From Bin87 sp026710825 (lineage in GTDB: Bacteria; Chloroflexota; Dehalococcoidia; Lucifugimonadales; UBA3495), in contig OZ247427.1 of assembly GCA_965232815.1 (NCBI GenBank), forward strand, positions 3,596,001-3,660,000: a DNA stretch of 64,000 bases, given 5' to 3'. The notes below the pieces were generated by a model that was not told the DNA's origin, searched no databases, and was given only the letters and a program-made list of their open reading frames with translations. A program made the position numbers and the translations under genes. The first letter of the stretch is position 1. Every line of letters begins with the position of its first letter. Below, piece by piece: positions 24,960 through 33,364 of this stretch.

Positions 24960-26051
24960 TCAGTTCTCGAAGTCGGTGATCACGCTCCGTCGCACGCTGC
25001 CCGCCTTCATGTCCGCAAACGCCCGATTGATCTCGGACAACGGCACTTCCTGCGTAACCAGCTCGTCCAGCTTCAACCGTCCCTGCTTGTAGAACTCGAT
25101 ATACCGCGGCATATCTGTCCGGAACCGGTTGGATCCCATCGTGCAGCCCTGTATCGCACGTCCTCGCCGCAGGAAGTTCCCGGCGTCCAGCTCAATTTTC
25201 ACGCCCTCAGGAACCATCCCGATGATGGTCGCCATCCCGCCGGGCCGCAGCATGTTGTAGCAGTCCTCGGCGGTCTGCTTCAGCCCGATGGCCTCGAAGG
25301 AGTAATCCACGCCGCCGCCGGTCAGCTCCACGATTCGCTCGGCCACGTTGCCTGACGTAGCATCGATCACGTCCGTCGCCCCGAACTCCCGCGCCAGCGC
25401 GAACTTGTCCTCCGTCGTGTCCACCGCGATGATCCGCAACGCTCCGGCGAGAGCAGCCGCCTGCACGCAGTGGATGCCGATGCCGCCGCAGCCAACCACC
25501 GCCACCGTGCTCCCCGGCTCGACCCGCGCCGTGTTCAGCACCGCGCCCAGGCCCGTCGTCGCGCCGCACCCGATCAGCGCCAACTGCGGGAACGGGATGT
25601 CGTCCTCCACCTTCACCAGCGCGTTCTCGTGCACCAGCATCTCGGCGGCATAGGACCCCAACTGCGCAAATTGCGTGATGGCCTCGCCATCCTTCCGCAG
25701 TCGGGGCGGCTCGTTGCGACCGCGCGTCACCGCCCTCCGGTCGCACAGGTACGGCTGTCCCCGCGTGCAGAATTCGCAGACCCCGCAGAACACCGACAGG
25801 CACATGATCACCGAGTCGCCGGGCCGCACGTAACTAACCTGCTCCCCGACCGCCTCAACAGTGCCCGCTGCCTCATGGCCCAGGATGCACGGCATCGGCG
25901 TCGTGTAAAGGCCTTCCACAAAATGCAGGTCGCTGTGGCACACGCCCGACGCTCCCGTGCGTACCAACACCTCGCGCGGCGCCGGCGCATCCACCTGCAC
26001 GTCCTCCACCACCACCGGTTGGTTCACCTCGCGCAAAACTGCTGCTTTCAT
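24960..26051 (-). CDS. Zinc-dependent alcohol dehydrogenase (MDR superfamily)
   Basis: This 363-residue medium-chain dehydrogenase has the catalytic zinc site GVCHSDLHF near 37 and GHEAAG near 59. The structural zinc cysteines lie in FCGVCEFCTRGQPYLC near 90-105 and the NAD-binding motif is VVGCGGIGIH near 183. The acidic residue after strand 2 (AVDTTEDKF) favours NAD over NADP. It is closest in layout to class III/long-loop alcohol dehydrogenases, but the substrate is open. A tandem duplication of its 3' end and terminator lies immediately downstream. Confidence 0.92.
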   Translation of the reverse strand: MKAAVLREVNQPVVVEDVQVDAPAPREVLVRTGASGVCHSDLHFVEGLYTTPMPCILGHEAAGTVEAVGEQVSYVRPGDSVIMCLSVFCGVCEFCTRGQPYLCDRRAVTRGRNEPPRLRKDGEAITQFAQLGSYAAEMLVHENALVKVEDDIPFPQLALIGCGATTGLGAVLNTARVEPGSTVAVVGCGGIGIHCVQAAALAGALRIIAVDTTEDKFALAREFGATDVIDATSGNVAERIVELTGGGVDYSFEAIGLKQTAEDCYNMLRPGGMATIIGMVPEGVKIELDAGNFLRRGRAIQGCTMGSNRFRTDMPRYIEFYKQGRLKLDELVTQEVPLSEINRAFADMKAGSVRRSVITDFEN

Positions 26052-26297
26052 CGATCAATCCCTCCGAACGATTGCTTCTTGAGTGCGGCGATGTTAACCG
26101 CGCCGCCGGCGAGCGTCAACAAACATGGGTCACCCATCGCCACTCACGGTTGGGATAACAGCCCCGCATCAAAACCGTCATATCGCGAACGCCTAAACCG
26201 AGCACATCCCAACCCTGCTCAGTTTCGCCGGCGCCCGCGAGCTTCCTAGATTGCCGTTCCCGAATCACGCCGCATCATCCCGCTCCGCAGGCAAACG

Positions 26298-26322
26298 AAA
26301 ACGGCCCCCCTCAGGGAGCCGT
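26298..26322 (-). terminator. Probable terminator downstream of tRNA-Asp
   Basis: A nine-pair stem with one mismatch (ACGGCTCCC opposite GGGGGCCGT) is followed on the minus strand by TTTTCGTTT. It lies 25 bases beyond the tRNA 3' end. The rest of the spacer 26052-26297 holds nothing I can identify. Confidence 0.6.
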
Positions 26323-26346
26323 TGCAAGAATCGCGTAATTTTTTAA

Positions 26347-26422
26347 TGGCGACCCGGATCGGATTCGAACCGACGATCTCTGCCTTGACAGGGCAGTATG
26401 TTAACCACTACACCACCGGGCC
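26347..26422 (-). tRNA. tRNA-Asp(GTC)
   Basis: The full cloverleaf is readable on the minus strand: acceptor GGCCCGG with CCGGGTC, D-loop GTGTAGTGGTTAACAT, anticodon stem CTGCC/GGCAG around the loop CTGTCAA, and T arm with GGTTCGAATCC. CCA is encoded. Anticodon GTC. Confidence 0.96.
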
Positions 26423-26690
26423 ACATCATCGCGCAGCGTAACTGCGTAACGATAATTTTAGGCAGCAACCCGTTCGATTGTCAAACCAACCGCGTTGCGT
26501 CGGACGCCCAGCATTGGTCACTTTCCCAGCGGCCCGGACATCTTGGTTACGGAATCCGAATCACCGTAACGTGGCTATCCTCAATCGCGAACGGCCTGCG
26601 GCCCCTGGCATCCCGGTTCCATCCATTCAGATCAGCGGACAGAACCGAGCCAGCGATTAATCGGCTATGAATCGACGCTATCAACCCTGC

Positions 26691-28046
26691 TCATGACAAC
26701 CGGCCGGTCAGGACTTCGCTGCGGCTGTTCCAAGACCGGTCCACCAGGTGCTCCATCGCATCGTTCGGCAAATGATGGTGCTCCATCACCCAGGCCATCT
26801 CGTCGGCCAGCGTGGTCCCGAATATCCCCGGATCGTCCGTCGCGACGACGAACGGAGCATCGCTGGCAATGAACTCTTTCACCGGATGGTGTTCGGGCCG
26901 CTCGATCCCCGCAATCCTCCGGTTGGATGTCGGGCAAACCTCGATCACAGACCCCAGCGCCCGGATGCAATCAATCGCGTATCGTTGCCGCTGCCTCACC
27001 TCTGCCAGCCTGGCATCGTCGTACTCGATCGTGAGCCTTTGGTCCCGCGGACACTCCCCGATCGTCCTCAACTCTTCCGCAACTCCAACGGCATCAACGC
27101 CGACTCCAAACTTCCCCAGCCCCTCTCTGTGCCGCAGGTCATAGTTCAGTTGGTCAATGCGCTCGCTTACGCTTTCTGACCGTCTGTGATCCCCGAACCG
27201 TTTCGGATCAACCCCCAGCGAGATGGCATGACCCAGGCGATGCGCCCCCATCTCCGCAGCCTCATGCACCCAGCGCACCGCGCTTTCCAGCGACTTGTCC
27301 TCGAAACTTTCACCCACGTGATACAGGATCGCCAACGCCCGCTCGGGAAGTCGGCGGTTGAAATCCTGCACCGCTTGAAAAAGCTCAAGTTGTTCCTTGG
27401 GAGGGTGCCCCTCCTCGAAGTAACAGAAATCCACCCCTGTCAAAAGTTGCCCCAGCGGCCCTGATGCCACCTCCTGCGTAACCTCCCAGGCCGGCCACGG
27501 ATCGTCTCGCGGCAGGCTTATCGCCAACCGGGGCTGCATGTCGGCATCCTCGCACTCCGCCAACGAGCCCAGCATCGCCAGCACCAATTCCTTCGCCTGC
27601 GCACGCGTGTATTTCGACCCCAGCGTCATCCTCTGCTCGATGTATCCGACGTTCTCCCGGCGTTGCCTGGCAACGATTTGGCGTATGAACGTCCGTATCC
27701 CATCGATGAGAGTGGGTAGCGAAACCTGCCCTCCCGAGTACCTGATCGAATCGACTCCATGGATCAGCATGTCATACTTGGCCTGAAATCGTTCGAAGCT
27801 CCCGCCGTCCCCGTCACCGAACACGAACAACCGCTCGAATTCCCGTTGTGCGCCCGGCGCCCCGCTGCGACACCGCCCTATGATCTCCTCTACACGAGGA
27901 TCCGTCCCGTACACCTGCAGATACTTACGGCGATAAGCGTCCCAGTCCACCTCCCGCCCTCGCAGAAACTTCAGGAAGTCCGCAGCCCCTATGCACCCGT
28001 AAAAATGCGTGTGCACGTCCGCCAGTTTTCGCCGATGCGCGTACAT
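26691..28046 (-). CDS. Adenosine deaminase-like metal-dependent hydrolase
   Basis: This is a 451-residue member of the adenosine/AMP deaminase branch of the amidohydrolase superfamily. All metal and catalytic motifs are present: DVHTHFYG near 10 (H-x-H), ILYHVGES near 245 (zinc His and the neighbouring Glu), HRLGHAI near 270, EVCPTSN near 370 and VVATDDPGIFGT near 400 (the Asp pair). It is longer than typical Add (330-350) because of an insert between residues 30 and 180, so its substrate may not be adenosine itself. No purine genes adjoin it. It is divergent from the CoA-transferase at 28267 across a 220-base spacer. Confidence 0.8.
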   Translation of the reverse strand: MYAHRRKLADVHTHFYGCIGAADFLKFLRGREVDWDAYRRKYLQVYGTDPRVEEIIGRCRSGAPGAQREFERLFVFGDGDGGSFERFQAKYDMLIHGVDSIRYSGGQVSLPTLIDGIRTFIRQIVARQRRENVGYIEQRMTLGSKYTRAQAKELVLAMLGSLAECEDADMQPRLAISLPRDDPWPAWEVTQEVASGPLGQLLTGVDFCYFEEGHPPKEQLELFQAVQDFNRRLPERALAILYHVGESFEDKSLESAVRWVHEAAEMGAHRLGHAISLGVDPKRFGDHRRSESVSERIDQLNYDLRHREGLGKFGVGVDAVGVAEELRTIGECPRDQRLTIEYDDARLAEVRQRQRYAIDCIRALGSVIEVCPTSNRRIAGIERPEHHPVKEFIASDAPFVVATDDPGIFGTTLADEMAWVMEHHHLPNDAMEHLVDRSWNSRSEVLTGRLS

Positions 28047-28266
28047 GCGCCGAGTCTACCATTGCCCATCAACCATCCCTGCCGGCTCATTCGCCACGCC
28101 ATGCCCGTCGCCGCTCTGTCCGACCGTCATGTCAATTCCACCGGCGCGCAGCCTACCGGCGCTCGCGGCAATCTCTCTTTGCCTCTCCCGGTAGCGAACT
28201 GTATAGTCAGGGCCAGCAATCATCAGCCTCGGGACACCGCCGCCCGACGCGACACCGGAGCCCAAT

Positions 28267-29517
28267 ATGACCACCCACGCTCAAGCTAACCCCGCACTCC
28301 AGCCGTTGCCTCTGCAGGGCCTTCGCGTCCTCGACGCCACCCACATCGTCGCCGGCCCCTTCTGCTCCATGATCCTCGCCGACATGGGAGCCGAGGTCAT
28401 CAAGATCGAACGCCCCGGCCGCGGCGATCAGGCGCGCCTCAACGATCCATTCGTCGAGGGCCCCGACGGAGCCAAGGTCAGCGCCCGCTACCTCGGCGTC
28501 AACCGCAACAAGAAAAGCGTGTCCCTCGACCTCCGCGACCCGGTCGCCAAGCGCGCCTTCGAGAACATGCTCCGCGTGTCCGACGTCCTGCTCGACAACT
28601 GGGGCCCGGGAGCCATGGGCCGGCTGGGCTACCCCTACGAACGCCTCAGCGAAATCAACCCCGGCCTCGTGTACGCCAGCATATCCGGCTACGGCGACAG
28701 CGACGGTCTGCGTGGCCCCTACTCCAACTGGCCGGCCAACAATCCCTGCGTCCAGGGCATGGGCGGCTGGATGATCTCCACCGGCACTCCCGAAAGCGGC
28801 CCCCAGATGGTCGGCGACAACATGGGCGATTCCGTCCCCGGTGTTTGGACCGCCCTCGGCATCATGCTCGCCCTCGAGTCCCGCCGCAAGACCGGCAAAG
28901 GTCAGCATGTGGACATGGCGATGTACGACTGCATGGTCGCCCACACCACCAGCAGCATGCCCCTCTACCAGACCAACGGACAGGTCACGACGACGGCCCG
29001 CGAGAACATGTTCTCCGCCCAACTGGCCCTGCGCGCGTCCGATGGCTACGTCGTCCTCGCCGGTGCCGGCAACGCCGACGATAAGTGGCGCGCCATGTGG
29101 AACCTAATCGGCCGTCCCGAGCTTGCCGAGGACCCCCGCTACCTCGGCCGCGGCGTGGCAGGCCAGTTCTACTTCACCAACATCGTTCCCATCATCGAGG
29201 AGTGGTCCCAGCACATACCCAAGCGTGAACTCAACCAGCACCTACTGGACTGCGGCTTTTCCATGGGTATGGTCCAGGACACCGCCGATCTCGACTCCTG
29301 CCCCCACCTTGAAGCCCGCAATATGTTCGTCGACAGCGGCGACACATTCGGCGGCCCGTTCCGCACCGTCAACACCCCCGTTCAACTCACCGACTGCGTG
29401 GACACTCCGGCCAACCCGCCGCCAACCCTCGGCCAGCACAACGCCGACATCCTCTGCGACATCGGCGGCCTCACCCCCGAAGAACTGGAACAACTCCAAG
29501 CCGAAGGCAAGGCGTAA
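28267..29517 (+). CDS. Family III CoA-transferase (CaiB/BaiF)
   Basis: This is the third CoA-transferase of the window, 416 residues, with GLRVLDATHIVAGPFCSMIL at the N-terminus, GAEVIKIERPGRGDQAR near 44 and NPGLVYASISGYGDSDG near 134. The segment MGDSVPGVWTALGIMLALES places Asp at the catalytic position. KTGKGQHVDMAMYDCMVAH follows. A TATAGT -10-like element lies near 28200. It stands alone, followed by a repeat-rich gene-free spacer. The acyl-CoA donor and acceptor are unknown. Confidence 0.93.
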   Translation: MTTHAQANPALQPLPLQGLRVLDATHIVAGPFCSMILADMGAEVIKIERPGRGDQARLNDPFVEGPDGAKVSARYLGVNRNKKSVSLDLRDPVAKRAFENMLRVSDVLLDNWGPGAMGRLGYPYERLSEINPGLVYASISGYGDSDGLRGPYSNWPANNPCVQGMGGWMISTGTPESGPQMVGDNMGDSVPGVWTALGIMLALESRRKTGKGQHVDMAMYDCMVAHTTSSMPLYQTNGQVTTTARENMFSAQLALRASDGYVVLAGAGNADDKWRAMWNLIGRPELAEDPRYLGRGVAGQFYFTNIVPIIEEWSQHIPKRELNQHLLDCGFSMGMVQDTADLDSCPHLEARNMFVDSGDTFGGPFRTVNTPVQLTDCVDTPANPPPTLGQHNADILCDIGGLTPEELEQLQAEGKA

Positions 29518-29594
29518 GCGTACTCCGCCCCGCACCTTTCGATCATTGCCCTGTACCGCCCCAATCCGCTCATCCATCGCCCTTTGGCAATGTA

Positions 29595-29704
29595 GTCCGC
29601 TCATCCTGAGCCTGTCGAAGCACGCAACCCAGTCCGCTCTCCCGAGCTTGCCGAAGCACGCAACCCAGTCCGCTCATCCTGAGCCAGTCGAAGGACGAGC
29701 GGAC
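29595..29704. repeat. Three tandem 36-37-base units, last one a full palindrome
   Basis: Units start at 29595, 29632 and 29668, each with GTCCGCTC. The first two end in GCACGCAACCCA. The third instead ends AGGACGAGCGGAC, the reverse complement (one mismatch) of its own beginning, so only the last unit is a complete hairpin. Confidence 0.85.
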
Positions 29705-30139
29705 GGTGTGCGTCGTAACAGTCAGGTTCCGCCCGTGTCCTTCCATATGTGGATTGGGATAATCAAACGGCCCCGGTATTCCAGGGCAATCGCGTCTTCA
29801 ATCCAATCAACAGTAACAGTGAGTGTGCATTGCAATTACTGACAGTGTGCTTCCACATCGGCGTCTGTACCTCTCGGCGACCCGCCAATCATCCGAAAAC
29901 AACCGCCTCAAAATATCCTGTCTATCCCATTCATCCCGTTTATCCAGGTAAAATTTGCCGTTGATTACTGCCAACTTCAACGGCGCCGTCATCGCCGATT
30001 CAGACGCGATTGCCTTGCCCGGTATCCTCTGGGGCCAACTCGAAAAGTCCCGAATGGTACAATCCGTTACGGTATCCGCCTCAACTCGCCTTGACCTTAC
30101 CTCCTCTCGGCCCACCTGCACGGAGCGCAAACCACCGCC
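29705..30139. other. Gene-free spacer upstream of hisS
   Basis: About 435 bases without a convincing reading frame. A -10-like TACAAT preceded by TGG occurs near 30058, about 75 bases before the hisS ATG, without a clear -35 box. No T-box features (no GGTGGNACCGCG block or terminator pair) are visible. Confidence 0.6.
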
Positions 30140-31399
30140 ATGCCTACTTTCCAGGCCCCCAGGGGCACCACCGACCGCCTGCCGCCCGAGCAGAAATACT
30201 GGCGCTACATCGAGAGCAAGGCGATGGACGTCGCCCGTCGTTTCGGCTACGGCCGCATCGACAGCCCCATGTTCGAGGACGCCGGCTTGTTCGTGCGTGG
30301 CGTCGGCGAGGGAACCGACATCGTCGAAAAGGAGATGTACATCTTCGAGGATCGCGGCGGCGACATGCTCACCCTCCGCGCCGAGGGTACCGCTCCCGTC
30401 TGCCGCGCCTACCTGCAGCACGGTATGCAGAACCAGGCCCAGCCCGTGCGCATGTACTACATCTGCCCCGTGTTCCGTTACGAACGTCCCCAGGCCGGCC
30501 GATTCCGCCAGCACCACCAATTCGGCATCGAGGCCATCGGCGACCCCGACCCGTCCGTCGACGCCGAGGTCATCGAGCTTGCCTGGACCTTCACGCACGA
30601 CATCGGCCTCTCCGACATCACCCTGGTAACCAACAGCATCGGCGACCCCGAGTGCCGCCCGGAGTACATCCGCTCCCTCAAGTCCTACTACGAAAAGCAG
30701 CAGACCCACATCTGCCAGGATTGCAAGGGCCGCCTCGAACGCAACCCTCTGCGCCTCCTCGACTGCAAGGTCGAGACCTGCCGGGCCCTCGGTGAGGAAG
30801 CTCCCAAATCCACCGAATGTCTGTGCGCCGACTGCGACACCCACTGGAACCGTGTCCAGTCCTACCTTGACGCCATGGGCATCGCCAACCGCGTCGACCA
30901 CCGCCTCGTCCGCGGCCTCGACTACTACACGCGCACCGTGTTCGAGATCCAGCCCGCCGTGGAAGGCGCCCAGTCCACCATCCTCGGTGGCGGGCGCTAT
31001 GACGGCCTGATCGAACAACTCGGCGGCCGGCACACTCCCGGCATCGGATTCGGCAGCGGCATCGAACGCCTCGCCCTCAACGTGCAACGGGCCGGCGTCG
31101 ACGTCCCCGACGAGCCATCCCCGCAGTACCTCATCGCCACCATCGGTGAGGAAGCCCGCGTCGAGGGCGTCCGCCTCGCCAACAGCATGCGCGCCATCGG
31201 CGTCGGTGCCATCCTGGCCAACGGCGGTCGCGCCCTGCGCGGCCAGATGCGCCAGGCCAACGCGCTGGACGTCTCGTCCGTCCTGATCCTCGGCGAGGAC
31301 GAGGTGCGCGACGGCACCGTCATGGTCCGCGACATGGCCACCTCCAGCCAGGAAGCCGTAACCACCGAAGCGTTCCTCACCGGCCTGCGCTCCGGGTAA
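30140..31399 (+). CDS. hisS: Histidine--tRNA ligase
   Basis: This class II aminoacyl-tRNA synthetase charges tRNA-His. The 419-residue length is normal. Class II motif 2 reads FRYERPQAGRFRQHHQF near 113, the histidine-specific motif is LVRGLDYYTRTVFEI near 257 and motif 3 is GIGFGSGIERL near 305. The C-terminal anticodon-binding domain follows. The insertion domain has Cys pairs (HICQDCKG, CLCADC) that could bind zinc, as in some bacterial HisRS. The start MPTFQAPRGTTDRLP is canonical. It stands alone, not with aspS. Confidence 0.96.
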   Translation: MPTFQAPRGTTDRLPPEQKYWRYIESKAMDVARRFGYGRIDSPMFEDAGLFVRGVGEGTDIVEKEMYIFEDRGGDMLTLRAEGTAPVCRAYLQHGMQNQAQPVRMYYICPVFRYERPQAGRFRQHHQFGIEAIGDPDPSVDAEVIELAWTFTHDIGLSDITLVTNSIGDPECRPEYIRSLKSYYEKQQTHICQDCKGRLERNPLRLLDCKVETCRALGEEAPKSTECLCADCDTHWNRVQSYLDAMGIANRVDHRLVRGLDYYTRTVFEIQPAVEGAQSTILGGGRYDGLIEQLGGRHTPGIGFGSGIERLALNVQRAGVDVPDEPSPQYLIATIGEEARVEGVRLANSMRAIGVGAILANGGRALRGQMRQANALDVSSVLILGEDEVRDGTVMVRDMATSSQEAVTTEAFLTGLRSG

Positions 31400-31508
31400 C
31401 GCCCCGCAGCATCGCAGAACGCGCCACCGGTCGTCCGGCCGGTCTTGCGCTGCACGGAATCCAGCCCGAATTAGAAAACAAATTCCAAAATTCCGTGTCA
31501 AAAACGCA

Positions 31509-31536
31509 TTGACTTCGAACGCCCGTTTCGTAGAAC
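31509..31536 (+). promoter_or_regulatory. Promoter for the small ORF at 31589
   Basis: TTGACT (31509-31514) and TAGAAC (31531-31536) with a 16-base spacer lie in an AT-richer stretch after hisS. AGGAG follows at 31573. Confidence 0.5.
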
Positions 31537-31588
31537 ATACAGCCAACACAAATGCGCTCCAAACCGCGCTGCAGGAGTATTGACTGTT

Positions 31589-31888
31589 ATGTTCACCAAC
31601 GCCAGTATCATGGGAGCCACCACCGCCATCCGCACCACCACCATCCCCGACCGTGGCCGCAAGGTCTACTATCGCGGCTACATGATCCACGGTGAAATCC
31701 CGGGTATGTCCTATGTCATTTATGGGCGCAACCAGTTCGGTCAGGTCGCGGAATTGGGCGCGGCACGCACCTTTGAATCCGCCATGCGTTGGGTCGACCG
31801 CCATTCATTCCAGATGGGCAGCGTGATGCCCGTGGACACCCAGGGCCCGGCCGTCGCGCCTGCTGGACACCTCCCCGCGGCTGCGTGA
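31589..31888 (+). CDS. Small hypothetical protein, 99 residues
   Basis: The frame is preceded by AGGAG 11 bases before the ATG and by a plausible promoter at 31509. Codon third positions are strongly GC-biased as in neighbouring genes, which supports real coding. The central part YYRGYMIHGEIPGMSY and VIYGRNQFGQVAELGAARTF looks like a compact alpha/beta domain, followed by FESAMRWVDRH and a Pro/Ala-rich tail. A TTG nine bases upstream is too close to the AGGAG. I do not recognise a family. It sits 15 bases before the cyclase gene and may share its transcript. Confidence 0.6.
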   Translation: MFTNASIMGATTAIRTTTIPDRGRKVYYRGYMIHGEIPGMSYVIYGRNQFGQVAELGAARTFESAMRWVDRHSFQMGSVMPVDTQGPAVAPAGHLPAAA

Positions 31889-31903
31889 TGCGAGCGTAAA
31901 TCG

Positions 31904-32623
31904 TTGGTTCAGGACCCCGCAAAACTCATCACTTACCGTCGGGTCATTGACCTCAGCCATCCCATTGCGCCGGGTATCCCGGTTTGGCAGGGCGACCCGG
32001 CGGTCGCATTTCACGACGTTGCCCAGCGGGACCGCCACGGCTACTTCCTCCGCAAATTCAGCATGGGCGAGCACAGCGGCACCCACCTGGCCTCTCCATC
32101 CACGTACTACGACGATGGCCCCGGCCCGGACGACGTGCACCCGCACTCACTGGTGATGCCCGCAGTCTCCATCGACGTCAGCGACTCCGCATCGCGGGAT
32201 CCCGACTACACTCTCTCCGCCAGCGATATCGCAGAGTGGGAACGTCGCCACGGCCAGGTTCCGGTCGGTTCCGCCGTCCTCATCAACACCGGTTGGTACC
32301 GTTTCTGGGACTCCCCGCAGCGGTTCATAAATGCCGACACCGACGGCGTAATGCACACCCCCGGATTCGCCCTCGAGGCCGCTCGCTTCCTCCTCGAATG
32401 GCGGCACGTCGCCGGCTTGGGCATCGACACCCACGGCATCGACTCCGGAACGGACACTGAGTTGTCGGTTAGCAGGCTGGCCCTCGCGCGTTCCGCGTTG
32501 GTCCTCGAGTGCCTCAACAACCTGGAACTACTCCCGCCGACCGGCGCAACCATAGTCGTCGGGCGGCTGCGCCTCATCGGCGGCAGCGGCTCTCCGGCCG
32601 GCGTCCTCGCCCTCGTCCCCTGA
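31904..32623 (+). CDS. Cyclase/kynurenine formamidase-like family protein, Asp ligand missing
   Basis: This 239-residue protein of the cyclase family (metal-dependent amide or lactone hydrolases such as KynB) shows DLSHPIAPGIPVWQGDP near 15, GEHSGTHLASPSTYY near 55, ALVLECLNNL and the C-terminal GGSGSPAGVLALV. The family motif is H-x-G-T-H-x-D-x-P; here the Asp is Ala, removing one expected metal ligand while both His remain. Activity may therefore differ or be lost. The best start is a TTG at 31904, but no good ribosome site is visible, so the exact N-terminus is uncertain. Confidence 0.8.
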   Translation: MVQDPAKLITYRRVIDLSHPIAPGIPVWQGDPAVAFHDVAQRDRHGYFLRKFSMGEHSGTHLASPSTYYDDGPGPDDVHPHSLVMPAVSIDVSDSASRDPDYTLSASDIAEWERRHGQVPVGSAVLINTGWYRFWDSPQRFINADTDGVMHTPGFALEAARFLLEWRHVAGLGIDTHGIDSGTDTELSVSRLALARSALVLECLNNLELLPPTGATIVVGRLRLIGGSGSPAGVLALVP

Positions 32624-32697
32624 ACCCACCTACTTTCCCAAAATCCCATAACCCACACTCAGCCCCATCACCCACTCCCAATCCCGTCGCCCACCCC

Positions 32698-32723
32698 GTC
32701 ATTCCTGCGGAAGCAGGAATCCA
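32698..32723. repeat. GTCATTCC-family palindromic repeat
   Basis: Arms ATTCCTGC and GCAGGAAT around GGAA, with the family flanks GTC and CC. The same element occurs at 36841 and 38219, and in decayed form near 53345. It lies in the 268-base convergent spacer 32624-32891. Confidence 0.8.
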
Positions 32724-32806
32724 GTCCCCCCAATCGTCTATCGCGCCGAGAAATATCCACCCAACCTCATCCAGCACCACGCCAGCCCCAAAACCAACAT
32801 CAAAAA

Positions 32807-32830
32807 CCCTCTCCCCGGTGAGGAAGAGGG
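32807..32830. repeat. CCCTCTCCC...GAGGG spacer repeat
   Basis: CCCTCTCCCC is followed by GGTGAGGAAGAGGG. Related elements lie at 34880 and 36908. The copy may form a hairpin between convergent genes. Confidence 0.6.
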
Positions 32831-32891
32831 TCGAATCCCGCCCCGTACTTGCAACGGGGATTGAGGGAAAAATCTATCGGAGATACGCCGC

Positions 32892-33287
32892 CTAGAGCGC
32901 AGCCGCCCCGGCCGCAGCGCACTGCTCGTCCTCCTCGCTGGTGCCGCCGCCGACGCCGCACGCGCCAACCACGGCTCCGCCGCTGGTGATCGGTACCGCT
33001 CCCTGCCCGAAGATCATCTCCGAACCCGAACGCTCCCTGATCCCGGCCGGCGTCGGCGCCGTCGCCCGGTCCTGCATCTCACCGCTCGCTCGACCGAATG
33101 CCGCCGACGCCACCGCCTTGCCCTGGCAACCGTACGCCGACGCCCAGATCGCGCCGTCCATCCGTTGCAGGCCAACCAGCCGTCCGCCCGCGTCAACCAC
33201 GGCCACGCTCACCTTGATGTTCAATTCCTCGGCCTTGGCGATCGCCGCCGCCATGATCCGGTTGCTGTCTGCTAGTGTAAGGGCCAT
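32892..33287 (-). CDS. GlcG/HbpS-like heme-binding family protein (DUF336)
   Basis: This 131-residue protein has the DUF336 pattern: MALTLADSNRIMAAAIAKAE, VSVAVVDAGGRLVGLQRMDG near 30, the KAVASAAFGRAS helix and the Gly-rich QGAVPITSGGAVVGACGVGG near 95, ending in DEQCAAAGAAAL. Members bind heme or small ligands, or act as accessory proteins in glycolate and diol pathways; the role here is open. AGGA lies nine bases before the ATG. Its own promoter and a leader hairpin precede it. Confidence 0.88.
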   Translation of the reverse strand: MALTLADSNRIMAAAIAKAEELNIKVSVAVVDAGGRLVGLQRMDGAIWASAYGCQGKAVASAAFGRASGEMQDRATAPTPAGIRERSGSEMIFGQGAVPITSGGAVVGACGVGGGTSEEDEQCAAAGAAAL

Positions 33288-33303
33288 TTGTATTCCTCCA
33301 GGT

Positions 33304-33323
33304 ACCGGCCGCTCTGGGCCGGT
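33304..33323 (-). other. Leader hairpin upstream of the DUF336 gene
   Basis: Arms ACCGGCC and GGCCGGT enclose six bases. It lies between the predicted transcription start (near 33329) and the ribosome binding site, so it may stabilise the mRNA 5' end or tune translation. Confidence 0.45.
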
Positions 33324-33335
33324 GATTCGCTCGAC

Positions 33336-33364
33336 ATAGTATGTCCGTCGCGGGGCCACGGCAA
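33336..33364 (-). promoter_or_regulatory. Promoter of the DUF336 gene
   Basis: On the minus strand TTGCCG (33364-33359) and TACTAT (33341-33336) are spaced by exactly 17 bases, ahead of the leader hairpin. Confidence 0.6.

Larger units (their letters stand above)
24725..25017. repeat. Tandem duplication of about 146 bp covering the 3' end and terminator of the dehydrogenase gene
   Basis: Two direct copies (24725-24870 and 24871-25017) differ at only a few bases, one of them an extra A in the A-tract. The right copy carries the last 19 or so codons and stop of the dehydrogenase gene at 24960 plus its terminator hairpin. The left copy repeats both as non-functional sequence. The high similarity points to a recent event. 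Confidence 0.9.

Noticed and set aside
29705..30139. T-box leader ahead of hisS
   Set aside because: No T-box sequence, specifier loop or terminator/antiterminator pair could be found.
29807..31804. Antisense open frame of 665 codons over hisS
   Set aside because: Same GC effect; hisS is certain.
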